Source: Valencia hispanica (Eukaryota > Chordata > Actinopteri > Cyprinodontiformes > Valenciidae). From it: a DNA stretch of 64,000 nucleotides. Each line of letters opens with the position of its first letter. The stretch's first letter is position 1. The stretch is from assembly GCA_963556495.2 (NCBI GenBank), contig OY747712.1, positions 7,812,581 through 7,876,580 of the forward strand, read 5' to 3'. A program made the position numbers and the translations under genes. The notes below the pieces were generated by a model. That model ran no database searches and was not told where the DNA came from. It saw nothing but the letters and a program-made list of their open reading frames with translations. Of the stretch, positions 35,001 to 47,895 are shown one piece after another.

Positions 35001-38000
35001 CATCAACTACCCTAACACTATTAATCCAGCATATCTTGATACCTTAAAATAATGCCACATTTAACCATGCTTTACAAATTTCTGGACTATGATTCAAGTT
35101 TTATAACAACTGTAAGAGTAGCAAAATGCTAATTACAGCTAACGCTGATAGTTTAATGTAAAAAGAAATCTCAATTCATCTTATCCAGTTCAGCATTTTC
35201 TGTCTTTGGTTGGTCTGTATTTTGCCAGCAATTGGGTAAATCCAGCAAATAGGTTGCAGACGGCATCCTCAATGGGCTACGTTAAGGCTTCGCAAAATTG
35301 CACACTCAGTATGAACTGAAGAATCTTCTGTGGAATTGTGTTTGCGAAACGAAAAGATTTGCAAGTACAATGCATTTTATGAGAGTAGATGGACAATAGG
35401 AGGCAGAAGCATGGAAGGGAGTCCCTTCAGCTCTTTGCTTTTTGAGGTGATGGTGTTTCCGTTTCATTCTCGAAGTCCCCTCGATCAAAAAATTCCACAT
35501 TTATTTAAAATGTAAGCTTTTTTTTTTTTTTTTTTACAAAGTATTTTCTTAGATTGTTCCCTTTTTTACTTGCATAAAATTTTGTTTCCGTTCATGTTGA
35601 CATTCGCGGCTCTCTCCATCGAGCTTCTGTGAAATGTAATTTAAGTGAAAGTGTTGAGCCACAAGAGGGATAACAGCAAAAGGCCACAAAGCTGCAGAGC
35701 TGAGCTGATAACCTCTTATTATTCGAAACGTATATCACGGTAAAGATAGCACATGTAGACGAAGATAAAGGTATTAACATACTCGCCTCGAGCTGCACAT
35801 CACAGAGGAGGCTGCACGGTTTGATGCATGCATGAGCGTTCCACCTCCCATCTGGTGCAAACATTTGATTTTCCATCATTGCAGATTTTTGCTACGGTTC
35901 CCTCCTTAGCGCCTGCAAACACACACCAACCGCTTCCCTCCTTTGCTGTTGCTAACATCTCCAACCAGACTTGACTGAGCAGGTTGGGTCAGGGAACATT
36001 TGTTCGAATCAATAGACAGACATGCTAGGCAGCCATGATGAAGAGACCTGAGGAGGAGGTGGAATTGTTGGGAAAAGTAAAAGGGGGGGGGGGGCTGAGT
36101 GGGCTTTGGAAACGCCAGCATCTGTCCCGTGAAAGATGACTGAGCTGTTACAGTTGGAGCCCTGAATTATGGGCCATCACTTGCCGGCAAGGCGCGACGG
36201 CTCTCCATGAAACTTAATTTGACAAAACAACGAGATGACTCAGGGAGGAAAATGACAAATGAAGTTATTTGATCCGAGGTTTTGTGGGTTTGAGGAGGGG
36301 GGGCTGCAAAAAAATTACATTTAACCAAACATTACTCCGATGGAAGCGTGTGGGATCAGCAATAATTCATTATTAATGGCCGTGCCAAGCCCACAACACT
36401 TACAGACTGCTGCTCAGCCACTTCTCTTCATCATGCCTCCTTAATGGCTGCTATTTCTGCTGCAGTCTTTCACATTAAAACCACATTAATGAAAAGAAAC
36501 TGTGAAAATATACACAATCAATTCCTTCTGCTCTCACGCATGTCTGAATGAATATGTGCAGCCACAGAGGTGTAATGTAATTACCCCCCCTGCGTTATGT
36601 TTGAAGCAGATTTATGCTCTACCGTCATTTCTCTTAGTTAGGTCAAAGTCTTGGAGGTTTTAAGGATCGTCACATTACAGCCAGCTCTTACAGTCACCAA
36701 AAAAAAAAAGAAAAAGAAGCTGGACCAGTATATTGGACTCCCCGCAACGCAGCGGACAACCGCTGGCCCCCCATTGTAGGTCTTTCTGTGGCCACTCTTT
36801 CTTAGGCGCTGAATACAGCAGCAAGTGAATGCAATCACAGGGGGCGGGGGGGCTTGGTTGTAGTGGAGAATTATCGAGTGCTGATGGTGTTAAGGAAGGG
36901 AGGAAGGGGAGTCCGGGGTAAGGGGAGTGGCACCATGAAACCTCACAAGAGTTCCCGATTTGTGTGCGCCACTCTTCTTCCCCCCCCCCCCATATCCCGG
37001 AGTTCCTCTGTGCTGACAGGGAGGCAGGAGAGCTTCAGGAGGACTGTCCCACCACCACCACCACCTTTTCTTCTCACCGCTCTGCTCTCAAAGCCTCCAT
37101 TCCATTAACTCACCACGCTGCTCCTCACCTAATCTCTGCGACCTCTACCACTGAGGGTCAGGGTTTTTTTTCTTCTTCTTCTGTTTCACCCCCCCCCCCC
37201 CCTCCGTTCTTCTCTTAAACTCGAGTGAGAACCCACTGCTTTTCTCAGATGTGAAGAGACCCGGCGTTGCAAACAAAACTTTCCCAGTCAAAAAAAAAAA
37301 GGGGATGGGGGGGAATTGCATTTCCAGAAAGGAACGAGCTGTTTCAGCTATTGATTTCTGTTGAGCAAGTCTTTGTCAGGCTTGTAATTGGCGATGCAAT
37401 TTGCAGCTCTCCTCCTTTTGGTTCTGGTCTTTGTTGCCAACATTGTTGCGCTGCATGTAATAATGGGGAATTATGTCGGCTTTTGTTAAATCTTAGTTCA
37501 TCAGGTAAAGAAAAAAAAAAAAAAAGAAAAGCAATGCAACAGGCCCCATTATGTCAGAAAATGAACGGCGAGCAGCAGTTTGGAACTGCAGCACTTAATT
37601 AGGAGTTCAATAAAGACTCACTTCCTCTTTCTCAAACTATTGCAGCCGTTTTTTTGTTTGTTTTTTTCTCACACACTCATGAAGCGGAGCAGGCTTTTAT
37701 CATACGCCTTGTGTTCATTGTGCTATCTGGAGCAGCGGAGTGGACTGGAAGGACGTTCTTTAATCTCCACTTGTTTGCTCAGGGAGCTGGTTCTCACGTG
37801 TCGAGTTAGATTTCAGCCGAGGGTCGTCAGAGCATCCTTTACTTCTGTCCACATGTACCTGTGGATTACCTGAAGCATGTGGAGCTGTTTTATTAAATAC
37901 AAGGCTATCCATTAAAGATGGTGAAATAAAGAGTTTTTATCTTGCACAATTTTGTTGACTGTCTGGTAGATGGGGAAGAATCATTAGTATCAAAATTGGC

Positions 38001-39187
38001 TTCATGCTCTTAATGCATTTCACAGAGATTATCTTGTCACTTTTTTATCTTTCTTTTTTGGCCTGCTTTTGCAGATGCTTTAATCCAGGGGTATCAAACA
38101 GGATGCAGCGACTCTCCGACAGCCTGCAGGGTTGTTACCGTCCCACACTCCACCAGATGCATCCCCAGATTAGCTCCTCTTGTATAAATGGTCAGACAAA
38201 AATCACCTGAAAGCATGCGGATATTAAACTGCGTTTTGTTACACACCCCTGTAGTTCACGAGTAACAGCCTCCGTCACCCAATGTTTAACACGGTGGATG
38301 AATCAGAACTTGTACTGTACCTCTACAGAGGCAAAAGGTATTCATGGTACAATTTGTAATAAGTCTTTATGGACAGAATAGATGCAGTTTTTTTTTTTAA
38401 GAAAGCTGATTAAATTGGTGCTAATTTTATCCTTTGAAGTTCACACAGAATTGTCTTTTATTACATTTACTGCTAACTCTGAGTTAAACTGTGTATTTCC
38501 TACATTCTCTCAGTAATACTCCATTCAGAGTACTTACATTGATTCATCTTGACACGCATTTTATCCAACATTCAGCCTTTACATGACATGTAAAAATGAT
38601 TGTCGCAATATTTCATATAATTTTGGACTGTTCAAAATTCAGTTAAAAATGGGTCAAAGGAAAAACATAAAATGGCTAAATTACATTAAAATATAAAAAA
38701 TGTAAATTATACGACTGGTTAATAATTTGAGGCTGACTGTAAAACACAAGTGTAAACACTTTAATTAATTCAGTGTAAATTTCATTAAATGTGATTTGAA
38801 ATACAGCTTTTGTAAGTAACACAATGTGTCTTTTGTTGCTAAATGAATTAGTTAAATGAATTGAATTGATCTGAACCAGAATCCTTCATCAGTGTAAACT
38901 CCAACACAATAACTTGTATTTCTCCATTCTACTTAAAAATAACTAATTATTGCCCTTTCTTGGAAGATTAATGCATATATAGTTTTAATAAATATTCTGG
39001 GGATAATTTTGTGATTGCTTTATTTTTTTTTTTTTAAGTTTTTAATAAACCAGTGTGGGATATTTCAGTTTGTATCCATTTTTAGTTCCATGTAAGTCGT
39101 TTTTTTCCTTTACAGTGTTGGCTGTGCCACTCCTCCTCGAGCTACAAAGTAACCCTTTTGTATCTCCTCCTTTCTTGTGGCCTGCAG
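35001..39187. other. Stretch rich in homopolymer runs; no exon until 39188
   Basis: It contains T(19) at about 35517-35535, G runs at 36083-36094 and 36840-36851, C runs at 36980-36991 and 37189-37202, A runs at 37291-37300 and 37510-37526, and (CCA)n at about 37048-37064. 36340-36560 has AATAATTCATTATTAATGGC and CCTCCTTAATGGCTGC, homeodomain-type AT cores such as enhancers carry; this is inference only. The stalk exon expected before 39188 was not found. Confidence 0.4.
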
Positions 39188-39400
39188 GGAAGCCAGATCA
39201 AGCAGATCCCCACCAAATACAGCCAGGGAGAGTCCACCAAGTTCCTCATCCTCACCGTTGTGTCCATCCTGTGCATCGTCGGTGTGCTGCTGGCCTCCAC
39301 AGTGGTCTACTGCCTTCGTCACCGCTCGCACCACAAGCTTAAGGAGAAACTCACCAATCTGGGAACAGACAGTGGCGGCGATGCTACTGCCACCTATCAG
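39188..39400 (+). CDS. ptprn2: ptprn2 (phogrin/IA-2beta) transmembrane exon, partial gene
   Basis: This internal coding exon has 213 nt (71 codons, phase 0 at both ends). It is preceded by a pyrimidine-rich tract and CAG, and followed by the donor GTAGG. The peptide starts [10 protein letters not shown], the last residues of the luminal stalk. It continues into a hydrophobic helix at about residues 19-43 ([19 protein letters not shown] then TVVYCL), and then a basic stop-transfer run, [11 protein letters not shown]. The last residues, GGDATATYQ, match the vertebrate phogrin cytosolic start. Phogrin and its paralogue IA-2 are single-pass proteins of neuroendocrine dense-core granules with a largely inactive phosphatase domain. 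The CLRH...LKEKL and DATA.YQ residues fit PTPRN2 better than PTPRN. Both splice sites and the next exon support the call; the preceding exon was not found. Reading on past the donor gives 14 more residues before a stop at 39443-39445. Confidence 0.93.
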
Positions 39401-39445
39401 GTAGGAGGCGTGACTGTCTCCTCTGAATCCGAAGAGGCAGCTTAA

Positions 39446-40100
39446 AATGTTTTGCATATTTTGGTTGTGAGGTTTAAACTCCCATTACCACATAAAGTAT
39501 ACAGTATTTGTATTGTTAAAGACTATTTTTTTATTACCTTTTACTGAACAGTACTAAAGTGTATGTTCTGCCCTTTGCATTAAATTGAGTCATTTTTTAC
39601 ATAAGCTACTAGAACTTTATAGAACAATTCTGGTTTTCCTTTTTTGTCCGTTCAGGTCTGATTCTGGGCTAAAACACAAACTAGCAATGCATCAATTAGA
39701 GATTTGTGACTTGATTTCTGATTTTTCTGAAATTCTGACCTGCAAATACCAATTTTAGTCAATTTCTCTTTTAAGAACTAGAATTATCAGCAATGATGTT
39801 TTATTGAGCCTTCCTTCCACTACTGGTCAATAAATATTTATATTAAGAGCCGAGGTGATGTCACATGCCATGATTTTAATAATATATTAAAACAAAAACA
39901 TGATTAGGCAGTTGACATTTTAAACTGCCAGTAGCGCTTGGAAGCGCTGCTGTGTTTGAAAATAGCAGCTTGAGTGAACCACCGACATGCATCTTTTGAA
40001 CATTTTAAACACCCCACTGATACGTAGCCAATTTAGACTTCTTCCTAGAGTTACAACCACACCGAAGAGTATAGTTTGTAGCCCGGCCTGTTGTTTCTTA
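39446..40100. other. AT-rich intron start
   Basis: Nothing recognised. Confidence 0.4.
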
Positions 40101-40106
40101 GCTACA

Positions 40107-40158
40107 TTTTTTCTTTCTTCTCTGTCAGTCAATGGACTGACAGAGAAGAAAGAAAAAA
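40107..40158. repeat. Perfect 24-bp inverted repeat, AATG loop
   Basis: The left arm (40107-40130) is pyrimidine-rich and ends CTTCTCTGTCAGTC. The right arm (40135-40158) starts GACTGACAGAGAAG and is its exact complement. The loop is only AATG. Such a perfect arm pair suggests recent origin or a transcribed hairpin. Confidence 0.9.
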
Positions 40159-40318
40159 CAGAAATCTGATTTTGGAAACTGTGATTCGAAGGTGCAATCT
40201 CATTTGTTTAAATGCTTCTCATTTCAACTAATGCAAACAGTGACCTAAAATTAACAAAAATGTATTAGTAGCTTTGAGTCAAACAGAAAATGAAGGATCT
40301 AAATAGTTGTCTGCCATT

Positions 40319-40344
40319 CACACACACACACACACACACACACA
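40319..40344. repeat. (CA)n microsatellite
   Basis: 13 CA units. Confidence 0.9.
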
Positions 40345-42236
40345 ATCAGTTTTCAGTAACAGTATCATTATGCATCAAAAGATAAGTCCCTGACTTTAGT
40401 CTGATAAACTCAAAACAAAGTGCTTCAATAAAACATCCTGTTATGCATTTATAGACTGAAAAAAATTGGGAGTTTTAAGTTTTGGTGTATTTAAGAAAAA
40501 GAGGAAAATGTCAGATTTTGATCACAGGCTAACTGATTGGTCTTTAACTATAAACATTGAAAAAATAAATTTAGTAAAAGGTTGTGGTTTTTTTTAGCCT
40601 CTTTTGATTTGTTTTGTCTCATTTCAAGCGCGATGCATTAGAGTAGATTTAAAAGATGTATGACGTAGCTCGGTGAGCTCTGATTGGTCAGCCTGAACAG
40701 GTCCTGCCCAACACATCTGTGCTTCTGAAATGCAAAAACAATATTTCAGTAGACTGATGAATGAAACAGTTTATTTACATCTATTCTCAGTTTTTGACCA
40801 GTAAATGAGTGTATATGAGTATATGGTTCTCTTTAAACCTTCCGGTACTGAAACTTTTTGCTGAGAAAGATTTACTCGTCCTGTTTTTAACAAGCAAGTG
40901 CGTCTCTCACCATTGTTTTCTGCTTAAGGCATGAAGCAATAAAACGAACCCAACAGGTTTTCTTTTTTTCCCCACCTCCAGTTATTTTCATTCCTCCTCG
41001 TTTGCTGGCTGCAATTATCCTTTGGCCAGAATAGCCGAGTGTGAAATTTAATTTACAGAATCCAGTATTAAGTGGCTTTTTGAGCAAAGAATTAGATTGA
41101 GATTTTTTTTCCATCACTGTCGCTGACCTTTTCCCCGCCATGTTTTTAAATGAGAGTGGTCCGGTGAGCATTGATTTTATAATGAGCCCCCGCCCAACAC
41201 CTGCCGCACATAAGTGCCTACACTTTATGCTCTTCTCCGGGGATTTTTAACTCCTGAAATAGACTGCAATGAGAAGTTTATGACGCTAATGTTTGTGGAT
41301 AAATTGTTGTTTAGCTGTCAGGAAGAAGAAGGAAGTAGCAAATATTAGTTTAGACCTAGGGTCTCTGGTTAAGATTTGACAGCTTTTTCAGAAATCTTCA
41401 CTGAACTCAATGCACCTTGCTAACCGGGAGCTGACAGTGCGTTTAAGAGTCACTCAGGCTTTGGAGCGTGTCGCTCCCAAGAGTCCGGTGATGTCATGCT
41501 GTGGGATTTCTTCCCGCTGAAGCGATTGCTTGGGGGTCAGGAAACAGCTTGTTCAGAAAGTCTTTCCAAATTCAATTGGACAAATTTTCCACTCATTTCA
41601 AAACTTTGGCTGAAATGGTCTCCAGTGTGGTAGCGGAGCTCTGATTCAGCTTCTAGAATAACATCTAAACCCCCATGAGAGGTCATCTGTCTGAGGCCAA
41701 AATCCGAAACCTCATGGCAATAACCTCTGCAGCAATCCCACTATTTGATTACACACAAATGGGTGGGCATTTCAGTTCCATGTGGAAGTTGTGAGACTGT
41801 GTTCAGACCACAGCAGGTAAACTACTTGTATTTTGAGTGCAATTGTTTAATTTAATCTTTTATATGTAGTTCTCTGTTCAGCTTGTTTGGATTGAATATT
41901 ATTTAAAATGAATAAATAAAAATATGACAGGATCTTTTTGATGCCGTCGGTCAAAATGACAGAAACAAAAATGCCTAATCCGACCTCTGCTGTAGTCACA
42001 ATTTATCGTTGTGATACCGAACAATAAACTAGCTTTTTGCTCGGTTTTTATGTGGTCGACTCAGTCTGCTTCCACAGCTCCTTCTGTTGATCCTGTTCTC
42101 TCTGTCGTCTTCACCGAGTCCCGCTGTTGTCGTCCTCGGTGAAAGACCTTGGTGTTGAGCTCCCATCTAAGCCGTGTAAACCTTGTTTCTTTGTCAGTGT
42201 TGCTGTGTGGAGGGGTTCCCTGTGCTGGATGCTGTG

Positions 42237-42238
<2 letters not shown>
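40345..42238. other. AT-rich intronic stretch
   Basis: No gene or repeat recognised. A GC-richer patch lies at 41160-41240. Confidence 0.35.
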
Positions 42239-42268
<30 letters not shown>

Positions 42269-42280
42269 CGTGTGTGTGCG
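42239..42280. repeat. (TG)n microsatellite
   Basis: About 20 TG units with CG interruptions. Confidence 0.9.
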
Positions 42281-42985
42281 TGCACAGTCTCTAGGGCTAC
42301 TAGCAATTAAAGCAGACAGAAAGCGGCAGGCTGCCTGAAGGCTTTACTACTGCAGCTCCTTCATGCTGACTGTCAAACACGAGCGCACGAGCGCACGCAC
42401 GCTCACCAGTCGGTTGCATGTTAGGGATTCCTACCCCCATGGCCATTTGTTGGCGGCCTCGCTTCGCACCTTTGCTCACACCCACTTCATCTTCCATCTA
42501 TGTCACCACAACCTTACCCCCTTTACAATTCTCCTGCACCCCTCAGCCGCCGCTCCAAAACCTTGTCAGTCAAACGGACCTGGTGTAACTACGACATGGG
42601 ATTGGCCGTCGCCAACAAAGGAGACGTTGATTGACGGGCGTCGCCAGAGGATCGCGTGCAGGGTGTCGGAGCGTGGCGCGGTGAGACGGTAGATGAAGCT
42701 TGTCAGTCACCGAGTCCCTGGATTTCTCCACAACTGACCCAGGAGTCGGTATCCAAAGTATTACTGCAGCCTAGGCTAGTGAAGAAAAGAATGAGATCCT
42801 GGATACAAAAGCCTGATATCAGGGAGTCTTGGTTCAGCTGTAGAGAAAATGAGGGAAGCTGCGTCATACAGGGGTGAGCTTGGAGAAAAGTTCCTGTTCA
42901 CATCAGAAGGAGTCTGTTGAGGTCGTTAAGAATGATCATACCATTTCGATATACTTTGTGCTGCAGGGAAACCCCAGGGCAGACA
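42281..42985. other. GC-balanced stretch, no exon recognised
   Basis: Overlapping frames on both strands (42300-42497, 42363-42692, 42656-42877) have no recognisable domain and no consistent splice sites. Confidence 0.3.
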
Positions 42986-42989
42986 GAGC

Positions 42990-43110
42990 ATTTGCTTGAG
43001 GGACTTTATATCCCTTCTGGCCTTGGTAGACTTCACTGAAAAAGCTAAAGGGTGTTACTGGGAAGAAAGCTCGACCCATTACCACCATGAGCCAAATGTG
43101 AATAAATGGA
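42990..43110 (+). mobile_element. Possible RTE-like LINE 3' remnant
   Basis: TTGAGGGACTTTATATCCCT, then TCTGGCCTTGGTAGACT and ACTGGGAAGAAAGCTCGACC, fit a decayed R-D-Y-I-S-L-L and REVW-type C-terminus of RTE ORFs. Stops are frequent. Confidence 0.35.
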
Positions 43111-44128
43111 GGTCAGCTGATGAGCAAATGAAGCTTCTGCCCTTTTCCCATCCCACAGTTTTTTATGCTATCCACTCAGATTTCTGATTTCTTCAACTCT
43201 TGGCTAGATGCCTTAGTTATCTAACCTTTCTATAAAAACCATCTGTCAATAGATGACAGTTTTTACAGTAAATCCAAAAACGTTATCTTGTGATAACAGA
43301 AAAATGTTTCAAAAATATACATTATTTTTTCATCTATTTGATCATTTCCATGTCTCATGGTTTATCATGGTTTGTGCATCGAACGGGCTTTCGTGGATCG
43401 CACAAGCAGAAGAGTCATAATATTGAATTCAAGGACTTGTCATAAATTACTAATAATGCAGTCTAAATTGGCAATAAAAGATTAAACTCTAGTATAAAAT
43501 CCATCTTGGCAGTGCCTACGTCACAACTCCTTGGCACAATGACCAATGTGAGAGCCCAGTCTGGCATTAACCTGCTCGGTTTACAGCCTGATGAAATCAT
43601 TTTAAAGGATTTATAATGGGGGAACTATTTTATATTGCTTAACCAACTCAATAAAAACAAGAACACTTATCAATTTGATTACTCTTACAACGGTTGATGA
43701 TACTGAAACAGTCTGCCAGAGGAGAGAATGCGGAGAAGGAAGATCCAAGAGAAGCAGAACTGGTGACTGGTAATTGCAGAGCGCATTTAACCACCAAGAT
43801 GATTTCCTTCTCTGGTACAAATCTAACATGTACTTTACCTTTAATTGTAGCACACAGTCAGTTCGGGTTTTTGGGACTTATGATCCTTTTAATGTATTCT
43901 AGATATGGGAGAATTTCAAGCAATACAAACTGGTCATGACATGTAGTTCCTGTTCTGGTAAGAACCACTTTTCCTACCAGACAGAACATATTTAGTTGTT
44001 GACAACCTTTGATGTACGCTGCACTGAAACAAAGATTCATTGTGTGACGGGTTAAACGAAATGATATGAAAAAAATGTTCAAATCCACTCAAATCACATG
44101 TAGAACTTTTCATGTTTCAAATGTTTTT
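43111..44128. other. AT-rich stretch
   Basis: Only a short imperfect hairpin (AACCATCTGTCA / TGACAGTTTTT) near 43238-43265. Confidence 0.35.
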
Positions 44129-44345
44129 GTAAATGGTAAATGGCCTGCATTTGTATAGCGCTTTTTCCGTCTGAGGACCACAAAGCGCTTTACACTGCAT
44201 TCAGTCATTCACCCAATCACGGACACATTCACACGCTGGCGGGGTGGCCATTATTTGCAGTATTCAGACAGAAAATGGGCAAAGAGAAAAATGGGGAAGA
44301 CAAACATTCAAGGTTGGGAATCAAACCCTGGACAGATATAGGGTG
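44129..44345 (+). mobile_element. LINE/SINE-type repeat (AAATGGTAAATGG family)
   Basis: GTAAATGGTAAATGGCCTGC, TTGTATAGCGCTTTTTC and CACAAAGCGCTTTACACTGC, then CATTCACCCAATCACGGACA, is a very common fish repeat. It ends with GGGAATCAAACCCTGG. Confidence 0.65.
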
Positions 44346-44512
44346 CCTGGTCTACATTTACGTCACACACAGGCCCACACACAGGCCCACACGCACAGAA
44401 TCAAGGGAACAAGACACTGCTTTACTTGTTTTGATCAGTTAGACTTGGCTCTAGACATCCTTAATTGATTTTTTTCTGCTTGTTTAACTTTAAATCAACT
44501 TTTTCCAGCTAG

Positions 44513-45400
44513 ACCCAGCGGCAGAGGAATTTAGCTGGGGGGGCCCAGTAAACAGTCTTTTTATTTAACCCCCTCTCGTTTTTACGTCCCATTAGCAGTA
44601 CTTTACATACTCCCGCATCAAATCTGCCTTTTCTATGTACATATACTTATTAGACATCATTGGAAAGCTTCTTGTGATTCTAATGATGTATGCCAATCAA
44701 GGATACAGTCATAACTGTAGACATAGTAAATGCGTTTGTCAAACCACTCAGAAAGAAAAATAATGTGCAACTCACCATTCAAAGCCACTTATCATTGACA
44801 GAACAGAGCCATCTCGAACAAAAATGGTCTTTTTACAAGGGTCACGTTAATGTACTCCAATAAAATAGCTAGTCCACAACAAATCTTGAATCTACAATCA
44901 TCCAACACATTCTGCTGCTCAAACCCTTCGTAATTTCCTTCATTTTAGTTTTAGTCATAAGTAAAAGTAGCATGCTCATATTAGCGTAAAAATAACACGG
45001 TGCCTATCTTCTTTGAGATACTTTTTTGGCGGATGGCAAACCACAAATTGATGCATTACCGCCACCAACTAGTAAGGAGTGTGGACCAGAATGTCACTCA
45101 AGCATGCACTTGTCTCTCTAAGACCGGTGATGTATTAGCATCGCCTCTGATTGTGTTAGCTTTGCTCTTGTTTTTATTAAGCCAAGCTCTAATGTCCATT
45201 TTGGCATACAACCGTATCAAAGTATCTTCTTCACTACCTCCAAAAGCCCCGGTTAATAGCATGCAGCATCCTCTGCTGGTAGTCTAAGGTCAATACATTG
45301 CATGGTTGCAACTTAATTTACACGGGCGGACCCGGTACCAGAATGAGCGGGCCCTGCCCCCCAAGTCTGCCCATTGGCGCCAGGCCTGGTGCCAGCTAAG
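44513..45400 (-). mobile_element. DNA-element repeat, copy 2 of an inverted pair
   Basis: This is the inverted partner of 31910-32823. Ends are CTAGACCCAGCGGCAGAGG on the left and GGCGCCAGGCCTGGTGCC on the right, imperfect inverted relatives. The 95-codon + frame at 45000-45287 shares SVDQNVTQ.CTCLSKTGDV with the other copy, but this follows DNA similarity and frames differ at the ends, so it is not treated as a gene. Confidence 0.8.
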
Positions 45401-47895
45401 AAAGCAAACCTTCAACACATCCACTTTCTAACCAGGAAATGACCTTGTGATGGCTACATCCACCTCTTTTTTTATACGATTTTTGTTCAATATCTTATCT
45501 AAAACACTTTTAGTCATACTTTGACAACACATGTAGTCATTCATAAGTAAATTTCTATTTTAGGCTACCGAGAAATAAAAGTACAGTGATGGGTAATAAG
45601 TGGGAGCACCTGACTGAAACAGCTGCTGTCAGATTAACAAGGCTCAGCATAATTTCAGGCTTCTACATGTTCAACGTTTAAAAACAAAAAACAGCAAGTT
45701 TTATTCAGGTTGCAACCATGCTTGAGTACTAACCTGTCAGGCTACATGAGATTAGGAATGGTTTACCTTTTATTTAATATTGAATAATACCAGCCATGGA
45801 TGGCTTTTAAGCCCTCAAGTCAGGTACGGTAAAATAAAAAAACAGGTACTGCAGTGCAAGATTACTTTTGTCACCTGACAAATCCTTGGCTAAACACAAA
45901 TCTGGGCAGGATTTTCTTGTCAAATATTTTTTTTTTTCTCATGGGCTTCCTTTTAACCTCCACACCTCGCCATGTTTATCCCACCTTTTATTTGTTTGTG
46001 CATTTGGTCAGAGGGGCATTTAAACAGGGGCAGCCTTCCCTTGAGCCCAATCCAGCTGGCAGGCTGGATTGTGTCTGTGTCAGGTCATATTTATTACATC
46101 ATAATATGTAACAAATTTAAATATGATATAGTTATATAGTTCATAAATTCAGGTAAGGCTCAGTAAATTGAAACATGGGTTCCGATGAGGCTCGTTGGTC
46201 AGACGAAAAACACATTTTGGAAACATCCTTTAAGCATGTACTAAATATACTTAGCATTAAGCCCAAATTAAAGCATTTACTATTTTTTTGTTTAATGTCT
46301 TGTTTTCATTAGGCGTACGTAGAAATCAATAAATGATTTCCTAATGAACACAAGAAATATTTTAGTTTATTGAGATGCACTTCTATTGTCATTAATGCTT
46401 ATAATTAGGACTACACTGTGGTAGCCATTAAATAAATCTACTTATACTAATATTTGAATATTAAAATTTTTTAGGAGAGGTTTTGGTACTGTAATAAATG
46501 ATAAGTTTATTTTGAGGCTTTATATACTGTAAGTATATAGAGCATTATTTATAAGGAAATCTAGACTGAATCTGGACCTTTTTTGATTCCCAGAAATAAA
46601 ATGTTTTATTTGGGTGGATCATAAACTCACCTCAAGCCATGGTCCGGTGTCCTTCTGCAGTGATTTATCCTTTTTGTTTCATTTATCTATAGCAAAGAAA
46701 TAAAAATCCAATTATCATTTTTATCTGAGAGTCACTTTCAACTTTAACATTGTCTTGCTTTCCAGACAAATTAATAACAGTTTTTTCTAAAAGCTGATTT
46801 AAAAAGCCTGACAGAGATAAATAATCCATCATTGTGAACATTGATCCATTTATTTTATAAATGTCAAAGTTAATGTAGTTGTTGAAGCGGCTGATGCAAT
46901 GTTTTTGATTTTCCAGAAAGCATATGATTTAGGAGGTGTCCAACACATTAATCCTAGTGTCTAAAAAAGCCAACATGGATGTCCTGGGAAAGACAATTTC
47001 CTCACTGCTTTACCACCAAAACGTACTCTCGCACAGCTTTCAATCAACAGACACTTTAAGATATTAAAAGATATTAGAAACGTTAAGGTTTGAACAGAAC
47101 GTGTCTGTTCAGGCTTGCCCTGACTCTCAAACTTAAAAACACAAAAAAAAAGTTGCAAGAAGTCACAGCAGAGTGACCTCCACATCATAAAGCTCCGTGA
47201 TTAGTGGGATGAAATGTGGGAATCAATATGGTGTAAAGCTGCACGCAGCTCAGACATCGGAGGTGTCAGGGTGGTAAATTTGCACTATTTACACTGTAAA
47301 CCTGTCTGGGTTATACAGTTTCTTTAAATTCCCCCCCCCCCCCCCCTTGTCCTCTAATTGGCTCCCAGAGGAAAACCATTTGGAAGCAACTTTAATTACA
47401 TCATAAAAAAATTGCTGCAGCTGCAAAGTTCATTGTGTTGGGATCGTTCTGCATTTTTCCTCTGAGGCACAAACACCCAGAATCTGACTAATTCATCAAG
47501 ACAATATTTGACTTTTATTAAACATTTTAAAATGACAATGTTGTTGGTTTCATCTTCAGCACCATAGAACCCTCTCTTCTAACTGAAAGAGTAGTATAGG
47601 TTTTCATTTTTCTCATTTCTTTCTCCAGTCTGAGATGTGTAACTCATCAGCTCTGTGTCTGTGTTCATTGACTAGAATAGAAAAAAAATATTTTTTTCAG
47701 GAAAAACTTCTCTGAAGTGTTAATTATAAAAATATCTGAGATGACGAGATATGCATTTTTATACTGATTAACTCAACTCACCATCTCAGCTCAACTTGGG
47801 CTTGAAGGGAATGGCTTTTGGGTTTTTATAGATTTAATTGAAGTGTTTGAATTAAATGATATCACTAAAAACAAGTTCAGGTTATTAGGTGAGGC
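45401..47895. other. AT-rich stretch with a C-run
   Basis: C(16) at 47331-47346. TTTATTGAGATGCACTTC near 46368-46385 resembles a Tc1-like outer end. No gene seen. Confidence 0.35.

Larger units (their letters stand above)
1..39187 (+). other. ptprn2: Upstream intronic (or possibly flanking) DNA of ptprn2
   Basis: The acceptor at 39185-39187 shows that DNA directly upstream is intron. The stalk exon expected before the TM exon (family residues like LQTGVG, and further back EYGYIV and VVGP) was not recognised on the + strand. The most economical reading is that all 39 kb is one intron. A short, diverged exon could have been missed. Confidence 0.65.

Noticed and set aside
43694..43939. 81-codon + frame and an overlapping minus frame
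   Set aside because: Both are short, overlap each other and have no recognisable domain.
45000..45287. 95-codon frame sharing SVDQNVTQ and CTCLSKTGDV with 32050-32241
   Set aside because: The two loci are inverted copies of one DNA repeat. The shared peptide follows from DNA similarity, and the frames differ at both ends.
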